This document shows positions 17,647 through 24,370 of a stretch of 57,586 bases of DNA, piece after piece. Each line of letters starts with the position of its first letter. Within the stretch, counting starts at the first letter, position 1. The position numbers were made by a program, and so were the translations under genes. Location of the stretch: assembly GCA_903945435.1 (NCBI GenBank), contig CAJAVM010000021.1, positions 1-57,586 on the forward strand. The letters are read 5' to 3'. The DNA comes from an uncultured bacterium (GTDB lineage Bacteria; Patescibacteriota; Patescibacteriia; Patescibacteriales; UBA12465). Under the pieces are notes generated by a model. The model saw nothing but the letters and a program-made list of their open reading frames with translations, did not search any database and was not told the DNA's origin.

Positions 17647-17689
17647 ATTATTGGGGTGGGAAATTGAGAAGTGGGCGGAAATTTTGAGG
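17647..17689 (+). repeat. Direct repeat, copy 2 (right flank of the Abi gene)
   Basis: ATTATTGGGGTGG followed by a block containing GAAATTGAGAAGTGGGCGG, matching copy 1 at 16493-16529 with three substitutions in 29 bases plus a small insertion. It lies between the candidate short RNA and the protease lipoprotein gene, about 1.15 kb from copy 1. Confidence 0.8.
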
Positions 17690-17766
17690 TAGTTACCATT
17701 TTAATATAATTGATTTTTTTGGTATTTCATGGTATTTTTTGAGTTATATTAAGGATCATAAATATT

Positions 17767-18633
17767 ATGAAAAAATTATTTTTGCTTACAATCATAATTA
17801 TATGCACACCTTTGCTCTTAGCCGGTTGTAGCTATAAAATTATTGAAGATAAAACTACAGATAAATCTGCGATTATTGAAAGTGGCACACAAAACCAGCA
17901 AGACCAAATCAACACTTTAAAGAAAGAATTGGATGATTTAAAGAAACAGGGATTGCAACAAGAAGACCCTTCAAAACTAACAGAAACTCAAACAAAAGAA
18001 CTATCATCTATTATTTCTGGATGGAAAAATAGAACAGCTTTCTTGACTTGTTCTTGGCTTGATTCATCTACAAATACTACGCAAACTCAGACGGCAACAG
18101 CCTATATCGGCCACTCCACTAGTGGCAAAATAACAGCGATAACAAATAGGCATGCGGTTTTGACAGATAACGGAAACTTAGTTGATAGTTGTGTAATGTC
18201 GATGCCGGGGAATAAAAATTCTATTTATATATCTTCTTCGGACATAAATTTACATCCAGACAGCTCAATTGATGCGGCCAGATTTTTTCTTGATGAAAAA
18301 GATAGTTATTTATCTTCTCTCACAAGAAAAAAAATTTGTTTTCAGTTGCCAGATATAAAAGTAAATATTGGCGATCAGGTGGTTATTCTTGGGTATCCTG
18401 GCATTGGCTCTCAGAAAGATATTACAGCAACTGATGGTATTATTTCTGGATATGATTATCCCTATTATGTTACTTCTGCAAAAATTGACCACGGCAACTC
18501 TGGGGGGCTAGCGATTTTAGTAAAAGGAGATTGTTATCTTGGCGTGCCCTCAGGGTCAGTTGTTGGATCAATGGAGTCTTTAGGTAGAATTTTAGAGGCA
18601 AGCGCCATCCAGTCTACTGCACAAAATCAATAA
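17767..18633 (+). CDS. Lipoprotein trypsin-like serine protease
   Basis: 288 aa. A lipoprotein signal peptide ends at LLAGC (Cys21), followed by a Gln/Lys-rich coiled-coil-like linker to about residue 75 and then an S1/Trypsin_2-type domain. The likely catalytic triad is His129 (NRHAVL), Asp169 (SSIDAARFF) and Ser245 (GNSGGLAI). It should sit on the outer face of the membrane. The next gene starts two bases after the stop, so the two are translationally coupled. It could process surface proteins or form part of a defence pair with the HEPN-like partner; neither is shown. Confidence 0.82.
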   Translation: MKKLFLLTIIIICTPLLLAGCSYKIIEDKTTDKSAIIESGTQNQQDQINTLKKELDDLKKQGLQQEDPSKLTETQTKELSSIISGWKNRTAFLTCSWLDSSTNTTQTQTATAYIGHSTSGKITAITNRHAVLTDNGNLVDSCVMSMPGNKNSIYISSSDINLHPDSSIDAARFFLDEKDSYLSSLTRKKICFQLPDIKVNIGDQVVILGYPGIGSQKDITATDGIISGYDYPYYVTSAKIDHGNSGGLAILVKGDCYLGVPSGSVVGSMESLGRILEASAIQSTAQNQ

Positions 18634-18634
18634 A

Positions 18635-19183
18635 ATGAAAAACGATTGTATTGAATTAAGTAACGAATATAAATTTTTTGAAAATCTTATTATAGATGTT
18701 TTACTGCGTAGAGCCGTTCTAAAGAAATTTGAGGAAAAAATAAAGAAAACTAATTTAACCATAAATAATGGCATTATTTCTTTAATTTGGTATGGATATG
18801 TTATTTCTCAATTAAGTGATTGTAGAAAATTTTTTGACAAGGATAATAATGCCCATAATTTCAAGTTTGTTGCACGACACGTTAAAAGTGTGACTCTGCA
18901 AAAAGAACATCATCGTTTATTTAAATTTTGGAAAGAAAGTGGTTTGGAAAACTTTATAAATAAATACCTGTTACACGCAGATAAAAGTGCAGGGAGCCTT
19001 GATAATAAGGCATTGCCAAAAGACATAGATAAATTTATTAATCAATTAGAGATATATTTTAACAAGATAGGTCAAGAATTAATTAGTGACTATTCCGGTG
19101 TTAGCAATCAGCATTATAAAAGCTACCTGCAAGAAAGCTCGGAAGGAGCTGAAATATTTTTTAAAGAAATTAAAAAAATTTAA
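18635..19183 (+). CDS. Helical protein, possibly HEPN/AbiU2-like
   Basis: 182 aa, mostly alpha-helical. The first half (ISLIWYGYVISQLSDCRKFFD) and a later NKYLLHADKS segment recall the AbiU2-type HEPN fold, in which a Arg/Asn-x(4)-His-like site follows the central helices. A strict RNxxxH is not present, so catalytic competence is doubtful. It starts two bases after the protease lipoprotein stop, which argues for a shared function. I cannot assign it firmly. Confidence 0.5.
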   Translation: MKNDCIELSNEYKFFENLIIDVLLRRAVLKKFEEKIKKTNLTINNGIISLIWYGYVISQLSDCRKFFDKDNNAHNFKFVARHVKSVTLQKEHHRLFKFWKESGLENFINKYLLHADKSAGSLDNKALPKDIDKFINQLEIYFNKIGQELISDYSGVSNQHYKSYLQESSEGAEIFFKEIKKI

Positions 19184-19210
19184 GATATTTCGATTGATAT
19201 ATCAAAAGTT

Positions 19211-20764
19211 ATGATTAGAATAAATAAAGAAAAATATTTAAATATTTTATTACTTGGATTTATATTGGTATGTATTTTAGCTATTTTTTGTTATGTAAAA
19301 ATAAAAAGAGTCGAAAAAATTGAGGATAATAAACAAAAAGTAATATTAATAGATAGCCAGGGGGAGGGAGGCAATCTTAGAACTACCCCAAATTTCTTAT
19401 TTAATGATTATGAAAATCTAGATCGCAAGATGAGTGGTCAGAGAACTATCGAGGAAATCAAAGCTAAAGAAGCATTAAAAAATGATAATGGAATAAGAGT
19501 TGAGCTTATTACTGAAAATTTCAGTAAATTTCCAGAACTAGCAGGATACTATTTACCGATAAATATTATTGACGCCACCTCGAGTCTGGATATTGATAAA
19601 GATGGAAAATTAGAGGAACTGGTTTATTACAGTTGCCCCGGTTGCAATGCGCCTTCAAGAAACGTTGATATAATTAAAGACGGAAGGATAATATTTTCTG
19701 CTCATGGTGGTAGTTTAGAGTTAAAAAATAATAATGAAGATAAACCAGGGTTTGTTTTGTCTGATGTAGGCTTAGTATTACCGAGGCCAGAAGGTTACAC
19801 AGAAATTAAATTTAGATTAAACTCTGATAGCGAATATGTTCCTTACGAAGAACGAGATATAAGATATAGCGCTGTTACTGATGATGCGCCTGCTAATGCT
19901 ATACCAACTAGCGTTGAAGAATATTTTTCGGCTACTAATGCGGCTAACGCCTATTTTGAAAATAATATAAAAGAAAATTATCAAAAGAATGGAGTAAATT
20001 TCAGTAATGTATATGATTACGCATCTTCTTCTGAAGAAAACGAGAAACTTGAAGTTAATAGCGGAAAATATTTAGTAAAAATTACCACCAACGGTTTATC
20101 TGGCGAGCCTGGTTCCGACTTTGATTATGAAGTTAGTTTATTAAATAATCAAAAAATTGTAACTTCGAAAAATATTTCTGGTAGTAAACCAGTCGGTATT
20201 TACCAAATAAAATATGGAACGGATAAAATAATTAATTTTGTTCAGGATTGGACTGGAGGCGCTCACTGTTGTTTTTCATTAACATCGGTATTATCTAGTG
20301 GAACGAGAATATTTTTTGGTGGAAATCTGTATAGAGGGGACTCGGATGTAGTAGCGGCAGATAGTTTTTTTATTAAGGATGATAAATTATATTTTTATAC
20401 CTATAATACAGATTTCGCTTATTTCGAAAGTTCATATGTCGGGTCTCAGGCCGCATTCATTCCTGTTATTTATAGAATAGACGATTCAGGCAAATTTATT
20501 TTAGCTACCATGGAGTTTAAAAATATATATAGTGAGATGGCTAAAATTGTAGCCAGTGGACTTGATATAAAAAAGAATAATAATATAATTAAAGACAAGG
20601 AAATGGTTCTGCCAGAATTAATTTATTGGCTGCAGGCCAGTCTCATAGCTGATAATAAAGAGGCTTGGTCACAATTTGAAAATTATTATAATAATTTTAC
20701 AAACAACGAGCCAGGTTACAGTGAAGTCAAACAAAAAATTAAAAACAGTCTTCTTAATTTTTAA
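19211..20764 (+). CDS. Membrane-anchored extracytoplasmic protein, unknown function
   Basis: 517 aa. One N-terminal membrane helix (about residues 10-30) precedes a long extracellular part. Near residue 130 a Ca-binding-like DIDKDGKLEEL motif is followed by a CPGC pair. In the second half, DWTGGAHCCFSL resembles a motif seen in uncharacterised beta-propeller/FG-GAP-like bacterial proteins. The C-terminal 60 residues are helical. No enzyme motif is recognised. It follows the protease/HEPN-like pair in the same direction, 27 bases downstream, and may belong to the same accessory transcript. Confidence 0.65.
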   Translation: MIRINKEKYLNILLLGFILVCILAIFCYVKIKRVEKIEDNKQKVILIDSQGEGGNLRTTPNFLFNDYENLDRKMSGQRTIEEIKAKEALKNDNGIRVELITENFSKFPELAGYYLPINIIDATSSLDIDKDGKLEELVYYSCPGCNAPSRNVDIIKDGRIIFSAHGGSLELKNNNEDKPGFVLSDVGLVLPRPEGYTEIKFRLNSDSEYVPYEERDIRYSAVTDDAPANAIPTSVEEYFSATNAANAYFENNIKENYQKNGVNFSNVYDYASSSEENEKLEVNSGKYLVKITTNGLSGEPGSDFDYEVSLLNNQKIVTSKNISGSKPVGIYQIKYGTDKIINFVQDWTGGAHCCFSLTSVLSSGTRIFFGGNLYRGDSDVVAADSFFIKDDKLYFYTYNTDFAYFESSYVGSQAAFIPVIYRIDDSGKFILATMEFKNIYSEMAKIVASGLDIKKNNNIIKDKEMVLPELIYWLQASLIADNKEAWSQFENYYNNFTNNEPGYSEVKQKIKNSLLNF

Positions 20765-20793
20765 AAAATATTTTATTATTAGCATATATTTTT

Positions 20794-20988
20794 ATGTTTA
20801 TCAATGTTTTAAAAATGACTGGTGCCACTCTATTATTAATTATGGTTTTTTACTATTTAACTGGTGCGTTATCAATGTTTGGTGAGGAGATTAAAGCATT
20901 GGGCGGCGTTGTTTCTCTGGGTTTAATAATTTATCTTTGGATAAAAGCATATCAAAGAATATTTAAAAAAGAAGTGAAAAAAGTTTAA
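20794..20988 (+). CDS. Small two-helix membrane protein, unknown function
   Basis: 64 aa with two hydrophobic segments (about 7-25 and 35-52) and a basic C-terminus (RIFKKEVKKV). It starts at ATG 20794, 29 bases after the 517-aa gene, in the same direction. It is the last gene before the mobile element's RNA and origin-like region. No family recognised. Confidence 0.5.
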   Translation: MFINVLKMTGATLLLIMVFYYLTGALSMFGEEIKALGGVVSLGLIIYLWIKAYQRIFKKEVKKV

Positions 20989-21018
20989 ATTTAATTAAAT
21001 TATCCAATAAATCCGCCA

Positions 21019-21047
21019 TTGATTTCACCTCCAATTTATGCTATAAT
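21019..21047 (+). promoter_or_regulatory. Strong predicted promoter of the element RNA
   Basis: TTGATT at 21019-21024 and a perfect TATAAT at 21042-21047 are separated by 17 bases. No long reading frame follows before the terminator at 21198-21242. Confidence 0.65.
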
Positions 21048-21053
21048 ACTCTC

Positions 21054-21243
21054 ATAGACTTATGAAATAATAATAAAATAATCTATGGCGGGGAGACAAA
21101 CCTAGCTAAGGCTAGTCAGATTACAGACATATATATAAAAATTGCAGTCTTCAAATAAAATAATCATGAGCAAAGTCTAAATCTTTGCCAACTCAACTTA
21201 AAACACGAGCAATATATCCGGATATATCGCTTGTGTTTTTTGT
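21054..21243 (+). ncRNA. Candidate ~190-nt non-coding RNA upstream of rep
   Basis: Bounded by the promoter at 21019-21047 and a long near-palindromic terminator at 21198-21242 (ACACGAGC...ATATATCC / GGATATAT...GCTTGTGT then TTTTTTG). The only ATG frames are a few codons long. It contains a CTAGC-TAAG-GCTAG hairpin. Possible roles are a regulator of Rep copy number or a packaging/stability RNA; neither is shown. Confidence 0.5.
21198..21242 (+). terminator. Terminator of the element RNA
   Basis: A nearly perfect inverted repeat centred on ATATCCGGATAT, with arms of about 18 bases and small mismatches, ends in GTGTTTTTTG. Confidence 0.75.
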
Positions 21244-21460
21244 TTGGCCGAGTGGTCTATTCTCATAAGACCAAAAATACCCCTTTTGTTCCTTTGAGGG
21301 GTAGAACATATTTTGACCGGTCGCCCCCCGTTTTTTTCTTTTTTTGGCGACATCCCCTTGGGGGAGTCGAAAAAAGAAAATGGGGGCGGCTGGTTATTGA
21401 GATTTAAGACGAAGAAGTGTGCCCTGTAGCCCTATTAACTTGACTATAGGCACACTTAAC
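21243..21460 (+). other. Dense inverted-repeat region, candidate replication origin of the element
   Basis: Four nested or successive structures lie in about 220 bases: GGTC/GACC near 21254-21275, TACCCCT/AGGGGTA near 21280-21304, a large imperfect hairpin at 21318-21393, and GTGTGCC (21417-21423) with GGCACAC (21449-21455). The large hairpin has outer GC-rich arms, a T-rich/A-rich stem, and inner ATCCCC-TTG-GGGGA. The last loop contains AACTTGACTATA, somewhat like the CTTGATA nick sites of known rolling-circle replicons. It abuts the HUH Rep gene. The origin role is inferred. Confidence 0.45.
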
Positions 21461-21471
21461 GCCGTAAGCAT

Positions 21472-22275
21472 ATGGATTTACCAATCCGAGCTTATCGGCA
21501 CAAACTAATCAGATCTGGCGATATAATAGAAATCTATTATTATGAGCAAGCGATTAGAGTTGGGCATAAGAGAAAAAAGAGAAAACAAAAAAGACCAATG
21601 CCCAAAGTTGAAGTCGTTAAAAGCGAAGAAGAAAAAGAGCAAGAAGAGTTTAAACAAGTGGTAAAAAGTGAGTTTTCATTAAGACGGACAAAAGCGAACA
21701 TTGTCCGATTAGTTAATTCAAACCCAGAGCTAAAAGTATTTATTACTTTAACATTTGATGATAGCAAATCAAAGACTGGCTCATTTACCGATATCAAAGA
21801 ATGTAATTTGATATTTTCTAACTTTATTAAAAGACTAAAAAGGTTTTATCCCGATTTACTCTATTTAGCCGTACCAGAGTTTCAAGGAGATTATTACTTT
21901 AAGACAAAAATAAAGAAAGAAAACGGCGGAAACGTTCATTACCATTTGCTCTCTAATTTACCATATACAGCTAGCAGTAGGCTGGAAGAAATATGGAGCT
22001 ATGGTTTTATTAAAATCAACAATATCCGCCACGTCTCTCGTGTTGGTTTATATGTTGCTAAATACATTGCTAAAGAATTGTTTGACGGAAGACTCTCCTG
22101 TAAAAAGAAAATCTTTTATTCTCGCCGACTCAAAAGACCGGAAATTGTCGTCAGTGCTATAAAAGTACGGCAGTTTATAGATAGTCTAGAATCGCCATCT
22201 GAATTATTGGTCGATAAGTGGTATAAGTCCGACTTTGTCGGCAGAGTTAGTTATCAGCTCTATAAAAACGGATAG
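21472..22275 (+). CDS. HUH-family rolling-circle replication initiation protein
   Basis: 267 aa. The three Rep motifs are visible in order: motif I FITLTFDD (residues 90-97), the HUH metal site HYH (156-158, in GNVHYHLL), and the tyrosine motif YVAKYIAK (194-201), with two tyrosines spaced as in phage-type (Y2) Reps. The N-terminus is very basic. Such proteins nick DNA at an origin and start rolling-circle replication or transfer. No helicase domain is attached. It sits right after the hairpin-rich region, which is the expected place for its origin, and upstream of the serine recombinase. Confidence 0.85.
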   Translation: MDLPIRAYRHKLIRSGDIIEIYYYEQAIRVGHKRKKRKQKRPMPKVEVVKSEEEKEQEEFKQVVKSEFSLRRTKANIVRLVNSNPELKVFITLTFDDSKSKTGSFTDIKECNLIFSNFIKRLKRFYPDLLYLAVPEFQGDYYFKTKIKKENGGNVHYHLLSNLPYTASSRLEEIWSYGFIKINNIRHVSRVGLYVAKYIAKELFDGRLSCKKKIFYSRRLKRPEIVVSAIKVRQFIDSLESPSELLVDKWYKSDFVGRVSYQLYKNG

Positions 22276-22325
22276 CAAATGTCTTCTTTGAAAGTGCCTT
22301 TGATTTAAACATATCCCCCAAAGAT

Positions 22326-22493
22326 ATGTTGAGTTTAGAAGTTATCAGAAAAAATCTTGGCATTCATGCTAACGATTATTCTGAAGACGAGATTATCGCT
22401 ATTAGGCGAGATATCTATCAGTTGGTTGGTTTGGCTTGTAAGTACCATTATCAAGATAAATCTAATAATAATTTAATATTGAATAAATCATAA
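22326..22493 (+). CDS. 55-aa helical protein of the mobile element
   Basis: A short frame starting MLSLEVIRKNLGIHANDYSE and ending NLILNKS, with the helical core DEIIAIRRDIYQLVGLA. Small acidic helical proteins of the same general form, with a sequence like sDEEi..IRd.i..L, are in my recollection frequent next to CPR recombinases. It lies between rep and the recombinase on the same strand. No clear Shine-Dalgarno. Function unknown; possibly an accessory factor for Rep or the recombinase. Confidence 0.5.
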   Translation: MLSLEVIRKNLGIHANDYSEDEIIAIRRDIYQLVGLACKYHYQDKSNNNLILNKS

Positions 22494-22512
22494 TATATGC
22501 TAATATCTCTAA

Positions 22513-22538
22513 TGGACACAATTTACACGAATTATAAC
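22513..22538 (+). repeat. Inverted repeat, left arm
   Basis: TGGACACAATTTACACGAAT followed by TATAAC. It is complementary to 22605-22629 with one gap and two mismatches. The spacer is 66 bases. Confidence 0.75.
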
Positions 22539-22582
22539 AACCATTCTCAATCATAATGACGACAGGTTTGTCGTTTTGATAT

Positions 22583-22658
22583 AAAGAGAGCAGTGGCTGT
22601 TTCAGTTATACTTCGTATAATTGTGTCCAACAGTTTCACTGCTCTCTTTTTATTTATT
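22583..22658 (+). terminator. Strong hairpin/terminator immediately before the recombinase start
   Basis: AAAGAGAGCAGTG (22583-22595) pairs perfectly with CACTGCTCTCTTT (22637-22649) and is followed by TTATTTATT. Inner pairs CTGTT/AACAG and TTATAC-TTC-GTATAA extend the stem. It ends only about 20 bases before the recombinase ATG at 22671, so it would attenuate that gene unless read through. Confidence 0.65.
22605..22629 (+). repeat. Inverted repeat, right arm (inside the terminator loop)
   Basis: GTTATACTTCGTATAATTGT followed by GTCCA is the reverse complement of the left arm at 22513-22538 with small differences. Because it lies inside the loop of the terminator hairpin, the two pairings cross. 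Confidence 0.75.
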
Positions 22659-22670
22659 AACCTTAATTCT

Positions 22671-24194
22671 ATGCCAAAAGGAATTATATATTATCGGGTC
22701 TCAACCGAAGACCAAGCTCAAAATGGAGTCAGTCTTGAGCAACAGAAAAAAGCCTGTCTTGAGTATGCTCTTAATCACGATATAGAAATCACAAAACTAT
22801 TTCATGATGATGGCGTATCTGCTAAAACTACTAACCGCAAAGGACTGCAGGAATTATTAAGTTATTGCCAGAAAAATTATAGAAATATCGATTCAGTTAT
22901 TGTTTATAAAATAGACAGGCTCTCTCGTAATGTAAAAGACTACGCTACTATTTTAATGGCTCTTGAAGAATTACAAATTAAGTTTATCTCTGCTACTGAA
23001 ACGGTGGACAAAACACCAAGCGGAAAATTAATCGGCACTATTATGGCGTCATTTGCTCAATTTGATAATGATGTGAGAAGTGAAAGAGTGTCTTCCTGTA
23101 TGCTTGAGAAAATTAAACAAGGCATTTGGTGCTATAAAGCTCCTCTTGGTTATCTAAATAGCCGAGACGGTCAAAATAGAGCCGTTATAACGATAGATAA
23201 ACCAAGATCCGAGATTATTCAAATGGCGTTTAATAAATTCTCTAGCGGTGCTTATAGAATGGAAGAAATTAGACAGCTAATGATTAAAGCCGGATTCAAA
23301 TCTTGGAAGAATAAAGAACTAACTAGCCAAACTCTATTTAAAATATTAACCGAGAAATTCTATTTAGGAATAATGACTGTTAAAAGTGTTGAATATCAAG
23401 GCACTCATAAACCATTAATAGACGAATCAACTTTCTATAAATGCCAAAGACTAATTAAAACAGGAAACAAGGGCGACAATATTTCAGCTAGTACACCTAA
23501 TGAAACTTTTCCGCTCCGTCATTTTATATTATGTCCGCATTGTAATCGTCCAATAACCGCCTGTATGTCTAAAAGCAAAAGCGGAAAGCTATATCCGTTT
23601 TATAAATGCTATAACAAGGACTGTAAGGGCTTAAAATCAATTTCCAAAGATAAGTTAGAGGGAGAATTTTTTGATTACCTTATGAAAATAACGCCAAGTG
23701 AAAAGGCTTTAATGCTTTATAAAAAAGTCTTGCAAAGTGCAATAAAAGATATTAGTAGTTTATCAGTTGATAAGATTAAATTAGCTAAAGAAAAATTAAT
23801 AGAACTACAAAACGAAAAAGCCAAGCTAATTGAAATGAAGAAAAAAGAATTATTGGATGATGAAGATTTTAAAGACGAGATGGAAAAAATCAAAAACACT
23901 ATTTCAAATCAACAGGCTATCGTTTACGATCAGCCTAACTTGAATTTTAATATTACCAAAGAAGTAGATAAGGTCTTTAAAGTGTTAAGTAATCTTCCGG
24001 CTCTGTATAAAAAAGCCGATTATCAAGATAAATTAAAATTACAGAGTTTGATTTTTACCGAAAAACCAACTTTTAATTTTTCAATAAATCAAACACCTAA
24101 AATTTCACTAATTTTACAAAACAAAAGAGAACTAGCAAGTGCTAGTTCCCCGATAGTAGTCCCTAGGGGAATCGAACCCCTGTTAACAGGATGA
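22671..24194 (+). CDS. Large serine recombinase (site-specific integrase/resolvase)
   Basis: 507 aa from ATG 22671 (MPKGIIYYRVSTEDQ); an upstream in-frame extension to 22593 runs through the terminator hairpin and is rejected. The resolvase catalytic domain has the nucleophile Ser11 in YYRVSTEDQ and the YKIDRLSRN motif, followed by a recombinase domain, a zinc ribbon (CPHC...CYNKDC, about residues 287-325) and a coiled coil (about 360-430). It should integrate and excise the element. The last 13 or so codons, ending PRGIEPLLTG, are antisense to tRNA-Glu, so the C-terminus was probably set by the insertion site. Confidence 0.93.
   Translation: MPKGIIYYRVSTEDQAQNGVSLEQQKKACLEYALNHDIEITKLFHDDGVSAKTTNRKGLQELLSYCQKNYRNIDSVIVYKIDRLSRNVKDYATILMALEELQIKFISATETVDKTPSGKLIGTIMASFAQFDNDVRSERVSSCMLEKIKQGIWCYKAPLGYLNSRDGQNRAVITIDKPRSEIIQMAFNKFSSGAYRMEEIRQLMIKAGFKSWKNKELTSQTLFKILTEKFYLGIMTVKSVEYQGTHKPLIDESTFYKCQRLIKTGNKGDNISASTPNETFPLRHFILCPHCNRPITACMSKSKSGKLYPFYKCYNKDCKGLKSISKDKLEGEFFDYLMKITPSEKALMLYKKVLQSAIKDISSLSVDKIKLAKEKLIELQNEKAKLIEMKKKELLDDEDFKDEMEKIKNTISNQQAIVYDQPNLNFNITKEVDKVFKVLSNLPALYKKADYQDKLKLQSLIFTEKPTFNFSINQTPKISLILQNKRELASASSPIVVPRGIEPLLTG
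24117..24148 (-). terminator. Terminator of tRNA-Glu, inside the recombinase frame
   Basis: GAACTAGCA and TGCTAGTTC form a perfect 9-bp stem with a two-base loop, followed on the minus strand by TCTTTTGTTTTG. It lies just past the tRNA-Glu 3' end and within the recombinase coding region on the other strand. Confidence 0.7.
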
Positions 24195-24228
24195 AAACCT
24201 GACGTCCTAACCACTAGACGAAGGGACC
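24157..24228 (-). tRNA. tRNA-Glu (anticodon TTC)
   Basis: Acceptor stem GGTCCCT pairs with AGGGACT (first pair G-U), the anticodon loop TTTTCAT carries TTC, and the T-arm is AGGGG-TTCGATT-CCCCT. The discriminator is A and CCA is not encoded. The 3' half overlaps the last 38 bases of the serine recombinase gene on the opposite strand. Confidence 0.92.
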
Positions 24229-24323
24229 AAATATGAATTGGCGAAAATAAAAATCTAATCTCTTAGATTTAAATCCATTTTATATAAAAAACCTCATTAT
24301 GTCAATGTTAATATTAATCTAAG

Positions 24324-24357
24324 AAAAAAGCCCCGGTTACCATGTGATAACCGAGGC
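24324..24357 (-). terminator. Terminator of the carbamoyltransferase operon
   Basis: On the minus strand GCCTCGGTTA pairs with TAACCGGGGC (one G-U) around an 8-base loop, followed by TTTTTTC. It lies downstream of the rRNA methyltransferase gene ending at 24371. Confidence 0.88.
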
Positions 24358-24370
24358 CTTCAATAATACG

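Larger units (their letters stand above)
20989..24228 (+). mobile_element. Integrated element with HUH Rep and large serine recombinase at tRNA-Glu
   Basis: Ordered parts: a promoter and predicted RNA (21019-21243), an inverted-repeat-rich origin-like segment (21243-21460), an HUH replication protein, a 55-aa protein, an inverted repeat/terminator module, and a large serine recombinase whose frame enters the 3' end of tRNA-Glu. Right boundary is inferred at the tRNA 3' end (about 24157-24180). The left boundary is not visible: I found no obvious duplicate of the tRNA end, and a serine recombinase would need only a very short core. The left limit given is the last upstream gene end and is arbitrary. 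Confidence 0.65.

Noticed and set aside
16441..17689. Direct repeats as transposon ends
   Set aside because: They are in direct, not inverted, orientation, and no transposase lies between them.
22604..22620. loxP-like stretch with ACTTCGTATA
   Set aside because: Only a short palindrome of its own; it lacks a second 13-bp arm around an 8-bp spacer, and the adjacent enzyme is a serine, not a tyrosine, recombinase.
22593..22670. N-terminal extension of the serine recombinase
   Set aside because: It runs through the terminator hairpin and adds hydrophobic residues with no family counterpart; ATG 22671 starts right at the resolvase domain.
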